Origin: Candidatus Falkowbacteria bacterium RIFCSPLOWO2_12_FULL_45_13
GTDB lineage: Bacteria; Patescibacteriota; Patescibacteriia; Patescibacteriales; GWC2-42-12
Assembly: GCA_001778055.1 (NCBI GenBank)
Contig: MFFY01000059.1
Coordinates: 1-13,326, forward strand
Reading direction: 5' to 3'
Length of the DNA: 13,326 bases
Position 1 is the first letter of the stretch. Every line of letters starts with the position of its first letter. Under the pieces are notes generated by a model. That model did not search any database. It worked only from the letters and a program-made list of their open reading frames with translations, and was not told where the DNA came from. Positions 6,751 through 13,326 of the stretch are shown here, piece by piece. The position numbers were made by a program, and so were the translations under genes.

Positions 6751-7231
6751 ACGCGCAGACCTTCAGTTCCAGGGGGATTTCATTGCAGCTGCCCCGGCCC
6801 GGACCGGCGTCGTTTTTGGGGCAGTGCCGGCAATCAGCCTGGGCTTTAAAAGCGATTTTTTTGAAGCCTATTTTTTTAAAGCCGAATTTTTCAAACAGTT
6901 CGGGCACCAGGGTCAGAGTGAAAAAATAGCTAAAACCCAGGGAGACGCCCTTATTGATGACGCTTTGTATCAGCGCCGTGCCAATACCCCGATGCTGGAA
7001 CTCCGGTTTGACGGCCAAAGAAACGATTTCCAGCCAGTCCGGCTGCCAGAGGCGAAAGCCGCAAGTGCCGACGAACTGGCCGTTGGCGATAGCCACGGAA
7101 TAGTTGGCCAAAAGTTTATGCAGGTAGTTCTGATCGCGCGGCAACATCAGATTTTTAGCCGCGTAGAAGGAAATTAAGCGGCGTATTTTCACCACATCCT
7201 TGATAACGGCGGGACGGATATAATAGCCCAT
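6749..7231 (-). CDS. GNAT-family N-acetyltransferase, ArgA-like (N-acetylglutamate synthase type)
   Basis: The 160-residue protein is a single GNAT domain that transfers an acetyl group from acetyl-CoA to an amine. The acetyl-CoA loop is HRGIGTAL (80-87), and the strand before it reads EIVSLAVKPEF. The segment FFTLTLVPELFEKFGF (103-118) and the Cys tail DCRHCP...SCNEI (Cys134, 137, 149) match the short stand-alone N-acetylglutamate synthase group, which typically ends DC..CP....C.E.A. That makes glutamate a possible acceptor, but no other arginine gene is nearby, so substrate assignment is tentative. The ATG at 7231 follows a good promoter at 7279-7307. The coding end overlaps the bidirectional terminator. 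It is transcribed convergently to uvrC, probably alone. Confidence 0.85.
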   Translation of the reverse strand: MGYYIRPAVIKDVVKIRRLISFYAAKNLMLPRDQNYLHKLLANYSVAIANGQFVGTCGFRLWQPDWLEIVSLAVKPEFQHRGIGTALIQSVINKGVSLGFSYFFTLTLVPELFEKFGFKKIGFKKIAFKAQADCRHCPKNDAGPGRGSCNEIPLELKVCA

Positions 7232-7278
7232 AAAATTTTTTCATTTCTATTTTTTAATTTTTAAGAAGCGTTATCTTA

Positions 7279-7307
7279 ATGATATGAGACATTTTTTTGC
7301 TTGTCAA
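7279..7307 (-). promoter_or_regulatory. Sigma-70-type promoter for the acetyltransferase gene
   Basis: On the minus strand a perfect TTGACA (7302-7307) is followed by a 17-base spacer and TATCAT (7279-7284). Transcription would start near 7271, leaving a leader of about 40 bases before the ATG at 7231. Geometry and -35 are ideal, and the -10 differs from consensus at one base. Confidence 0.75.
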
Positions 7308-7320
7308 TCAGAAAGCCCCC

Positions 7321-7385
7321 GATACCCGTCCAAACGACTCCGCCAGAATGACGCTGTCGGGCTGGCGTTCGGTCGGGCGGGTGTC
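7321..7385. repeat. GC-rich imperfect inverted repeat downstream of the RND gene
   Basis: Three nested paired blocks are visible: 7321-7331 with 7376-7385 (wobble-tolerant), 7335-7338 with 7372-7375, and 7341-7346 (cgccag) with 7362-7367 (ctggcg). It lies between the RND stop and the acetyltransferase promoter. It could end the efflux operon transcript, but there is no U-tract, so a dispersed repeat is equally possible. Confidence 0.5.
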
Positions 7386-7400
7386 AGGTGGCCGTGGCAA

Positions 7401-10400
7401 TTAAAATTTTTCATTCGGCCGGACTAAGCTGACGAAAAGAATCGGTACGATGAATAAAGTTAAGAAAGAAGAAAGCATTAAGCCGAAGATGATGGCGCCG
7501 CCCAGGGCAGTCCAGGTTTCGTTGGACAGAGTTACCGGGATAATGCCGGCGATGGTGCAGATGGAAGTTATGACAATGGCTTCCAGCCGTGACTTACCCG
7601 CGTCCACCACCGCGTCGTAAAAAGGAATTTGGCTTTTCAGGTTTAAATTTATTTTATCAATTAAAATGATGGCGTTTTTTACCACAATGCCGAACAGCGC
7701 CACGATGCCGATCAAGCCGGGGAAAGACAGCGTCAGCCTAAAAATTGCCAAGCCGTAGAAGACGCCAATCAAAGCCAAGGGAATGGTGACCAGAACGATC
7801 AGGGCTTTTTTAAATGAGTTAAATTGAATAACCAGGGTGGAAACGATTAAGAGGCCGGCTATAATCATGGCCCGTAAAATAGAAGCTACGGATTCATTAT
7901 TTTCCTGGTTTTGGCCGCCATAAGTAATGGCATAGCCGTCTGGCAATTTATAATTTTTTGCCGCCTGATTTTGGAATTCTTTGACTACGGCCGCGGGCAG
8001 GTTATCCTTATTGACGCTTGATGAAAGCAAAACGGTTCTTTTTTGGTCGATGCGGCTAATAGTTTCCACCGACGGTTCGAGTTTAACCGTGGCCACGTCT
8101 TTAAGAAAGACTGGCTGCTTTTTTAGGTTGAGTATCTGCAGATTTTGCACGGCCTCCAGATTGTGGATTTTATCCGCGGCGAACCTGGCCATCACGTTGA
8201 TTTCTTTGCCCTGGTTTAGAACCGTTGTCACCTTGGTGCCGGAAATCGCTATTCTGATCATGGATCCGACGTAGGCGGCGTTTAGGTTATATAGTTCCAG
8301 GCGCACCGGGTCTAACTTAAAAGTATAGTCGGCCGGCGATTCTTTAAGCGAGATGTCGTCATTAACCACGCCCTTGATTTTTGTCAGGTAAGGTCTTAAG
8401 TCATGGGCGATTTTATCCAGCACCATCAGGTCGTCGCCCGAGATCCTGGCCTCAAAGTCGGCGCCCGACGGCGGGCCGCCGTGCGGCGCCTCCACTGTAA
8501 TCGTGGCATTTTTAATATCTTTAAGATCATCCCTGATGATATCTGTTAGCTGGTAGGATTTCAATTTTCGTTGTTTGGCGTCAACCAGTTTAATCGTGAC
8601 TTGGCTTTTATTGGTCGGGTTGCCGGTCGAGGCGGACAGGGCATTGAATGAAGTGCCGGCCGAACCGACCACGGTGGAAAAATTGCTGATTTCTTTATAT
8701 TTATATAGTCTGGTTTCTATTTGTTGGGCGATCTTATCAGTTTCGGCTAGATTGGTCCCAGCCGGTGCGGTAATGTCAATAAACAAGTAATCGAAGTCGG
8801 CGGCGGGGAAGAATTCACTGGGCACAATGCCGGTAATGGGTAAACTGACCGCGGAAATGAATAAAACGAAAACAAGGGCCAGGGTAGCCAGGCGATATTT
8901 TTTTGAGCTTAAGATCTGACAAAGAAATTTTTCATAGATGGGCAGGAGTCTGTCAAAATGGGCCAGGCCGTGGATCAGACGGTTGTACCAGTTGCCGTTC
9001 TCATGCTGGCTTTGGTAGCGGAGCTTATTTTTTATTAGCTCGTCATCGCGCCATTCAGCTTCTTTCAGGCGATAATTTTCTTCCATGATAACGCGCCCGT
9101 CCTTAACGTAATATTTCACCATCAAAGTCAGGACGGTAAAAATTAACAAGGCCAGGCCGTAGCCCGGGTAGCTTTTCAGAAAAATTAGGCCTAGGCCGGT
9201 AAAAAACAAAGCCAAGGCCAGGACCAGGAAAATTTTTTTCGTCAGCCGGACTCTTTCCAGGACCGCGGCCAGAGGATGGTTGATAATTAGGGCGATAATT
9301 AAAGAAGCGATTAAAGTGACAGAAACGGTGATGGGGATGGACTTAATGAATTCGCCGATAATGCCCGAAGCGGACAAGAGGGGTAAGAAGGCCCAGACCG
9401 TGGTCAGGGTAGTGGTGGTTAAAACCACTTTGAAATCATTTAAAACCAAGAGCACGGCTTGTTCGGGCGTGAATTTGCCGGTTTTGATGTATTGCTTGGT
9501 GGCGCTGACCACCACGATGGCGTCATCGACCAAGAGCCCCAAAGCCAAAATCAGGGAAAACATGGATAAGAAGTTTAGCGTGATGCCGGCGTAAAGCATG
9601 ACGCCGAAGGTGGCGAAAAAAACCAAGGGCACGGCCAGGCCGGCCACGACGGCTTCTTTTAAGCCGACAATCAGGAACAAGATGGAAAAGACCAGGAAGA
9701 TGGTCAGCAGAAAATCATGGCTTAATTGGGTGAAATCTTTTTTGATTTGCTTTGAAGTATCCACCGTAATATCATAATATAGCCCGGCCGGCAAGGTTGT
9801 CAAAAGGCTGCCAATTTTAGCTTTGGCTGCGTCCGCGGTGTTGACGATATTGCCGCCGGTTTTTTTAACCACGCTGATATTGACGCCGTTTTGGGCCGGC
9901 CGGCCTTTGTCGGAAAATCGGGAAACTACGGTTTTTTTTATGGCTTGCTGGCTGACTTGAGCGACATCTTTAAGGTAAATTATGGCGCCATTGTCGGCGT
10001 GAGCCAGCGGCGTATCGCCGATTTTTTCCGCCGTGTAAAATCTGGCGTCAGCCTTAATCGGGTAGGAATACTTTTGGCCTTCAAAATTGCCGCCGGGGAA
10101 AACCAGATTGGTCGCTTTGACGATTTGGTTGGCCTGGTCCGGGGAGATATTATAAAAAGTCAGTTTTTGCGGATCATAGGCAATTTCAAATTCCCGCGCA
10201 TCGCCGCCGGAAACGTTGACTTCTCTGACGCCGGTTATTTTTTCCAATTCATCCTGAATTTCTTCCGCGTAAGTCCTTAAAGTGAAACCGTCGTAAGGCC
10301 CGGCCAGGGAGAAAGAAAAAATCGGCGTGTCATCAAAAGAAATTTCATTGACCAGCGGATCTTCGGCCTCGGCCGGCAGGTCGTTTTTTAAGCTGTTGAC

Positions 10401-10841
10401 TTGGTCCCTTAGGTTTCTAATACTAGTGGCGAGGTCAGCCCGGGCGTCAAATTCCACCGAGATGGAAGAAATTGAATTGGACGAATTGGAAGTAATAGTT
10501 TTAACGTCTTTGATGCCGGCGATTTTGGTTTCAATTTTTTTAGTGATCAATTCTTCCACGTCCGCGGGCGAGGCGCCCGGGTAGGCGGTAATAACCACGG
10601 CGACGGGGATTTTGACTTCAGGCTGCGATTCCAGTGGCAGTTGGTTATAGGAGTAAACGCCCCAGATGGTCAAAAGGATGATTAATAAAATTACCACCCG
10701 GAAGTTGGAAACGAAAAAATTAAGCCAGCTTTTTCTTAATTCCGGCTTAAAGGTTAATTTTTCCAGATATAAATAATCGGAGGATTTTGATTCATTTTTT
10801 TCTGGTTGATTGCGAGGTATTGAGTTCCTATTTGATTCCAT
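7401..10841 (-). CDS. RND-family efflux transporter, AcrB/HAE-like, with extra membrane hairpin
   Basis: The 1146-residue protein is a proton-driven RND pump expected in the cytoplasmic membrane. An extra 40-residue hydrophilic N-terminus precedes TM1 (47-65). The first porter region follows, then TM2-TM6. Asp439-Asp440 in GLLVDDAIVVV of TM4 match the AcrB proton-relay Asp pair. Lys1055 in VVKNAIILID of TM10 matches the relay Lys. The second porter region lies between TM7 (about 651-671) and TM8, and TM8-TM12 end the protein. Between TM6 and TM7, two additional hydrophobic segments (about 537-555 and 560-580) plus a charged stretch enlarge a normally short loop to about 124 residues, so 14 TM segments are predicted by eye. 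AcrB-type proteins have about 1050 residues and 12 TM. The gene follows its fusion-protein partner by 25 bases. No in-frame Met precedes the first porter domain other than the annotated start. Substrate unknown. Confidence 0.92.
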   Translation of the reverse strand: MESNRNSIPRNQPEKNESKSSDYLYLEKLTFKPELRKSWLNFFVSNFRVVILLIILLTIWGVYSYNQLPLESQPEVKIPVAVVITAYPGASPADVEELITKKIETKIAGIKDVKTITSNSSNSISSISVEFDARADLATSIRNLRDQVNSLKNDLPAEAEDPLVNEISFDDTPIFSFSLAGPYDGFTLRTYAEEIQDELEKITGVREVNVSGGDAREFEIAYDPQKLTFYNISPDQANQIVKATNLVFPGGNFEGQKYSYPIKADARFYTAEKIGDTPLAHADNGAIIYLKDVAQVSQQAIKKTVVSRFSDKGRPAQNGVNISVVKKTGGNIVNTADAAKAKIGSLLTTLPAGLYYDITVDTSKQIKKDFTQLSHDFLLTIFLVFSILFLIVGLKEAVVAGLAVPLVFFATFGVMLYAGITLNFLSMFSLILALGLLVDDAIVVVSATKQYIKTGKFTPEQAVLLVLNDFKVVLTTTTLTTVWAFLPLLSASGIIGEFIKSIPITVSVTLIASLIIALIINHPLAAVLERVRLTKKIFLVLALALFFTGLGLIFLKSYPGYGLALLIFTVLTLMVKYYVKDGRVIMEENYRLKEAEWRDDELIKNKLRYQSQHENGNWYNRLIHGLAHFDRLLPIYEKFLCQILSSKKYRLATLALVFVLFISAVSLPITGIVPSEFFPAADFDYLFIDITAPAGTNLAETDKIAQQIETRLYKYKEISNFSTVVGSAGTSFNALSASTGNPTNKSQVTIKLVDAKQRKLKSYQLTDIIRDDLKDIKNATITVEAPHGGPPSGADFEARISGDDLMVLDKIAHDLRPYLTKIKGVVNDDISLKESPADYTFKLDPVRLELYNLNAAYVGSMIRIAISGTKVTTVLNQGKEINVMARFAADKIHNLEAVQNLQILNLKKQPVFLKDVATVKLEPSVETISRIDQKRTVLLSSSVNKDNLPAAVVKEFQNQAAKNYKLPDGYAITYGGQNQENNESVASILRAMIIAGLLIVSTLVIQFNSFKKALIVLVTIPLALIGVFYGLAIFRLTLSFPGLIGIVALFGIVVKNAIILIDKINLNLKSQIPFYDAVVDAGKSRLEAIVITSICTIAGIIPVTLSNETWTALGGAIIFGLMLSSFLTLFIVPILFVSLVRPNEKF

Positions 10842-10866
10842 ATGTATAGTCCGACCTTATTTTGTT

Positions 10867-12573
10867 CTATTCCCTTAAAACCACCAAATCGCCCTCTTGA
10901 ACCAGTTTATTGCCGTCGGTGATAATTATCGCGGTTTCCGGCAAGTCGGTTTTTATTTCCGCGGTTTCCCCCTGAATTTTTATGATGGTTACCGGTATCT
11001 TTTTCGCTCGACCATCCCCTATGATAAAAATGCCGTTGTCATTTTGGCCGATTTCAATGGCCGATAAGGGCAGAATAATATTACCCGAGTCGGATTTTTT
11101 TTCCACGGTGATCAGTATGTTTATCACTGTGCCCAAGGAAAAATCGGCGGCGTTAAAATTCACGGGCGCGACTTCAACTAAAAATCTTTTAGAAAAGGCG
11201 TCGGCTTGAGTCGACAGGCTGGTAATTTTACCCCGTACTTCTTTGTTCTCATTATTTTTAATGGCGACCAGTTGGCCCGGGCTGATTTTTTTTAACACGG
11301 TTTCATCAATATAAAATTGGAATTTTACGGTTTGGCCGGAACTGATCGTGGCCATAAGCTGGCCGGCGGAAACCGTCTCGCCCATAGCCGTAAAATTTTG
11401 CGTAACTTTTCCGCTCAAAGGCGCGATCACTAAATGGATATCAATAATGCTTTGCAGGCCGAGGAGCGCGTTGCGGTATTGTAATTCGGCCGCGTCCAGC
11501 GCTGATTTAATATTGGCTTGCTGGGTGGCAAGAGCTTGCTGGGCGTTTTTTTCCTGTTGTTTGGCTAAATCATAGGCTTTGTTCAAGGCGTCGGAACTGG
11601 TATTGCTATTAATAATATTATTCTCCAAAGTTTGTTTGGCACCGTTAGCTTCTCTTAGGGCGGCACTGGCTTGAGCCTGGTAACCGGCCACGGTAGTTTG
11701 AAAACCGCTCAAGACGGTTTGGCTTAACGGGCCGCCGACCAGGCTGGCGTCCAAATATTTTTTGGTGATATCGGCCAGCCGGCTGGTTTGATCGACCAAC
11801 TTTATGGTTTGGCCGACTTTATCATCAATGTCAGCCAGATTGGCGTCGCGATAACTATCGTAAAGAAATTTGGTGGCTCCATAAACGGCTTTGGCGTCAA
11901 TCGCCAGCTGATTATCAGCCACGCCCAAATTATTTTTATAAGGTGAATCGGCCATGGTGGTGGGATCAAAATTGGTGATATTATTTATGCCGGTGATGAT
12001 GGCGCCGCAAGTATCGGCCGCAGTGTCAGCCGCGGTTTTGGCGTTGGTATCAACGTCGCCGAAAGATTGGGCGATGCTCTTTTCCCGGTTGGCTAAATTC
12101 AATCTGGCCTGTTCGTTGGCGATTTTAGCGGATTCATGAGCGATTTGCGCGGACTTAAGGCTTTCGGCTGAGGTCAGGGCCAGATTGCGCTTATTTATTT
12201 CCGCCTGCTCAACCGTTAGCTGGGCTTGCCTAACTTGGCTGGCGGCCAGACCCGAACCCAGAGCGCCGCCCTGGTTAACGTCATCGATTCTGGCCAGAAT
12301 TTGGCCGATCTTTACCGTGTCACCCAATTTATAATTTTGTTGTTTGACTGTTCCAGAGGTCTTGGCCATGACCCTGGCTTCCTGCTGGCTTAAAACCAGG
12401 GCCGGGTATTCGTATACTTGCTGGCTGGATCGGCTTTGAGCCACAGTTTGCCCTTTAACCTGAAGCGCCGGCTTTTCCGGTTGGGGAGCAGCGACTTTTG
12501 GTTGGCCACAGGCGGTTAAAAATAGTAAAGACAGCAGAGGCGGGATAATTAAAATTTTTTTGGTTATAGTCAT
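10867..12573 (-). CDS. RND-associated membrane fusion protein (HlyD/AcrA-like) lipoprotein with long helical hairpin
   Basis: This is the periplasmic-adaptor-type partner of the downstream RND pump. A lipoprotein signal ends in LTAC with Cys22 as the lipidated residue. Residues 68-98 and 379-410 are the two halves of a lipoyl/barrel-sandwich domain, each with a typical G..V....V..GQ.L pattern (SGTVKQQNYKLGDTVKIGQIL and SGKVTQNFTAMGETVSAGQL). The roughly 265 residues between them form an expanded, Ala/Gln-rich helical region: classic coiled-coil stretches at 112-170 and 293-376 surround a middle segment (171-292) with extra helices and Cys189. A beta-barrel (about 413-490) and a membrane-proximal domain (495-568) follow. 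AcrA-like proteins usually have 350-400 residues, so the hairpin is unusually large. It is the first gene of the operon; no clear promoter or Shine-Dalgarno was found upstream. Confidence 0.9.
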   Translation of the reverse strand: MTITKKILIIPPLLSLLFLTACGQPKVAAPQPEKPALQVKGQTVAQSRSSQQVYEYPALVLSQQEARVMAKTSGTVKQQNYKLGDTVKIGQILARIDDVNQGGALGSGLAASQVRQAQLTVEQAEINKRNLALTSAESLKSAQIAHESAKIANEQARLNLANREKSIAQSFGDVDTNAKTAADTAADTCGAIITGINNITNFDPTTMADSPYKNNLGVADNQLAIDAKAVYGATKFLYDSYRDANLADIDDKVGQTIKLVDQTSRLADITKKYLDASLVGGPLSQTVLSGFQTTVAGYQAQASAALREANGAKQTLENNIINSNTSSDALNKAYDLAKQQEKNAQQALATQQANIKSALDAAELQYRNALLGLQSIIDIHLVIAPLSGKVTQNFTAMGETVSAGQLMATISSGQTVKFQFYIDETVLKKISPGQLVAIKNNENKEVRGKITSLSTQADAFSKRFLVEVAPVNFNAADFSLGTVINILITVEKKSDSGNIILPLSAIEIGQNDNGIFIIGDGRAKKIPVTIIKIQGETAEIKTDLPETAIIITDGNKLVQEGDLVVLRE

Positions 12574-12633
12574 ATAAAATAAGCGGAGATTATGAATTTT
12601 TAAATAATTTTAGGCATAAACTAGAAGTAATAC

Positions 12634-12751
12634 TAGCCGAGGCAAGGCCGATAGCTCTTCGCTTAAGACGAAATTTGGGTATTTTTTAAAATTTTAAAAT
12701 TTTAAAAAATACTACCGTATGCGCTCAAAGCTACCGGCCTTGCCTCGGCTA
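12634..12751. repeat. Large nested palindrome with AT-only core
   Basis: Outer 23-base arms at 12634-12656 and 12729-12751 are inverted copies with one mismatch that still allows a G-T pair (core tagccgaggcaaggccg). The centre, 12680-12711, is a perfect 32-bp palindrome made only of A and T. The intervening 23 and 17 bases pair poorly. The whole can form a long hairpin or cruciform. Confidence 0.85.
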
Positions 12752-12855
12752 CTGGCCAACTATAAAATTATCTGGTGAAATCTTTCTTTTATTATGGAAT
12801 AATTATTAATTGTAAATTAAGTTAGTTTAACAGAAAGGCGGTTGGGAGTCAAGGC

Positions 12856-12875
12856 GGCCGGGCCGGGCCGGGCCG
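12856..12875. repeat. GGCCG tandem repeat (4 units)
   Basis: Four head-to-tail copies of GGCCG occupy 12856-12875, just upstream of the candidate promoter. The surrounding sequence is AT-rich, so it stands out sharply. Confidence 0.85.
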
Positions 12876-12899
12876 ATTTTGCGAAGTACTTGACAAATA

Positions 12900-12928
12900 T
12901 TGTGATTGTGTTGCTGTGTTAGTATAGT
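12900..12928 (+). promoter_or_regulatory. Candidate promoter for the yerC-like gene
   Basis: TTGTGA (12900-12905), a 17-base spacer and TATAGT (12923-12928) fit a sigma-70-type promoter. A perfect TTGACA also occurs at 12890-12895 but is 27 bases from the TATAGT, too far for normal use. The predicted transcript would start near 12935, leaving a very short leader before the ATG at 12952. Confidence 0.5.
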
Positions 12929-12951
12929 GATACAAAATTAAGCTGAAATAT

Positions 12952-13287
12952 ATGGAAAAATTCGCTTTAAATAAAAAAACCGATAGTTTATTTAAAGCTA
13001 TCATTGGCTTAAAAAACATAAAAGAGGCCGAGAAGTTTTTTCGCGATTTGTGCACAATTGATGAAATTACCGAAATGAGCGAGCGCTGGCAAATCGCGCG
13101 ATTGGTCAATCAGGGGTTGCCTTATCGCGCCATCGCGGAAAAATTGGCCGTTAGCACCACGACCGTGGCGCGGGTGGCTTCGTGGCTCTATAATGGCGCC
13201 GGCGGCTACCGCCTGGTTTTGGATAGAGAGAATCTTCATCATGGCTCTTCTTTAGTTTCTAAGAAGAGTTTAGAATACACAAATTGA
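12952..13287 (+). CDS. YerC/YecD-family TrpR-like DNA-binding protein
   Basis: The 111-residue protein belongs to the TrpR-like YerC/YecD family, a helix-turn-helix group related in fold to the tryptophan repressor. Conserved family features are FFRDLCTIDEITEMSERWQ (residues 29-47), ARLVNQGLPYRAIAEKLAVS (49-68) and TVARVASWLYNGAGGYRLVL (71-90), with the helix-turn-helix at about 57-77. The family's target genes are not generally known, so calling it a regulator of the divergent efflux operon would be inference from position only. The ATG at 12952 has no strong Shine-Dalgarno. The final 20 residues (after VLDREN) are Ser/Lys-rich and probably disordered. The stop is TGA, which supports the standard code. 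A dispersed palindrome begins 7 bases after the stop. Confidence 0.9.
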   Translation: MEKFALNKKTDSLFKAIIGLKNIKEAEKFFRDLCTIDEITEMSERWQIARLVNQGLPYRAIAEKLAVSTTTVARVASWLYNGAGGYRLVLDRENLHHGSSLVSKKSLEYTN

Positions 13288-13293
13288 TACAGA

Positions 13294-13326
13294 GAGATGG
13301 TTACAAAACTATTTCGTAGCGAAATT
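13294..13326. repeat. Dispersed palindromic repeat, copy 2 (cut by the window end)
   Basis: Bases 13294-13316 repeat the 23 bases at 6635-6657 exactly. The loop here is tag rather than cta, which makes this the reverse orientation of copy 1. The second arm starts at 13320 and matches for six bases before a single difference at the last base of the window. Like copy 1, it sits directly after a stop codon. Confidence 0.85.

Larger units (their letters stand above)
12574..12951. other. Intergenic region between divergent efflux operon and yerC-like gene
   Basis: This 378-base stretch contains no convincing gene. It holds a nested palindrome (12634-12751), an AT-rich stretch (12761-12830), a GGCCG tandem (12856-12875) and a candidate promoter for the rightward gene. 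No clear promoter was found for the leftward efflux operon. Confidence 0.7.

Noticed and set aside
9891..10584. Plus-strand open frames opposite the RND gene
   Set aside because: The minus strand clearly encodes conserved RND sequence; the plus-strand peptides have no family features.
12574..12633. A sigma-70 promoter for the efflux operon on the minus strand
   Set aside because: CATAAT- and TAAAAT-like -10 candidates exist, but none has a credible -35 at 16-18 bases.
12890..12895. Perfect TTGACA as the -35 of the yerC-like gene
   Set aside because: The only good -10 (12923-12928) is 27 bases away. TTGTGA at 12900 has the correct 17-base spacing.

Overview
The window reads as a fragment of a Candidate Phyla Radiation (Patescibacteria, probably Parcubacteria-like) genome. 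The basis is a very large mosaic surface protein ending in Y..P...YLGRPADAF.IMR repeats that I associate with that group, weak or absent Shine-Dalgarno sequences at most starts, many palindromic repeats, and mixed base composition. TAG, TAA and TGA all act as stops, so the standard bacterial code fits. Taxonomy is inferred from gene style, not from a marker gene.

Layout: (1) 2-4975 (+), the 3' part of a secreted multidomain protein: the end of a glycoside-hydrolase-like barrel, a collagen-binding-like beta domain, three InlB-type B repeats, a pectate-lyase-like beta-helix, two Cys motifs, three Fn3 domains, and two C-terminal repeats around a calcium-binding segment. (2) 5001-5177 (+), a 58-residue single-cluster ferredoxin, followed by a terminator. 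(3) 5251-6633 (+), a UvrC that lacks the C-terminal HhH domain and carries two in-frame repeat insertions. (4) 6634-6750, three successive hairpins between convergent genes; the last is a bidirectional terminator. (5) 6749-7231 (-), an ArgA-like GNAT acetyltransferase with a clear promoter. (6) 12573 to 7401 (-), a two-gene operon: a lipoprotein membrane-fusion protein, then an RND transporter. (7) 12574-12951, a non-coding stretch with a large nested palindrome and a GGCCG tandem. (8) 12952-13287 (+), a YerC/YecD (TrpR-like) DNA-binding protein. (9) From 13294, a second copy of the palindrome that follows uvrC, cut off by the window edge.

The genes do not form one pathway. The surface protein probably binds or degrades polysaccharide outside the cell. 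The MFP-RND pair exports an unknown substrate; no outer-membrane channel gene is in the window, and both proteins are enlarged relative to the AcrA/AcrB type. UvrC belongs to nucleotide excision repair. The most unusual material is the palindromic DNA: one element sits in frame inside uvrC, a second occurs twice downstream of genes, and a third is a nested palindrome of about 118 bp upstream of the efflux operon. No rRNA, tRNA, CRISPR array, transposase or phage gene was seen.
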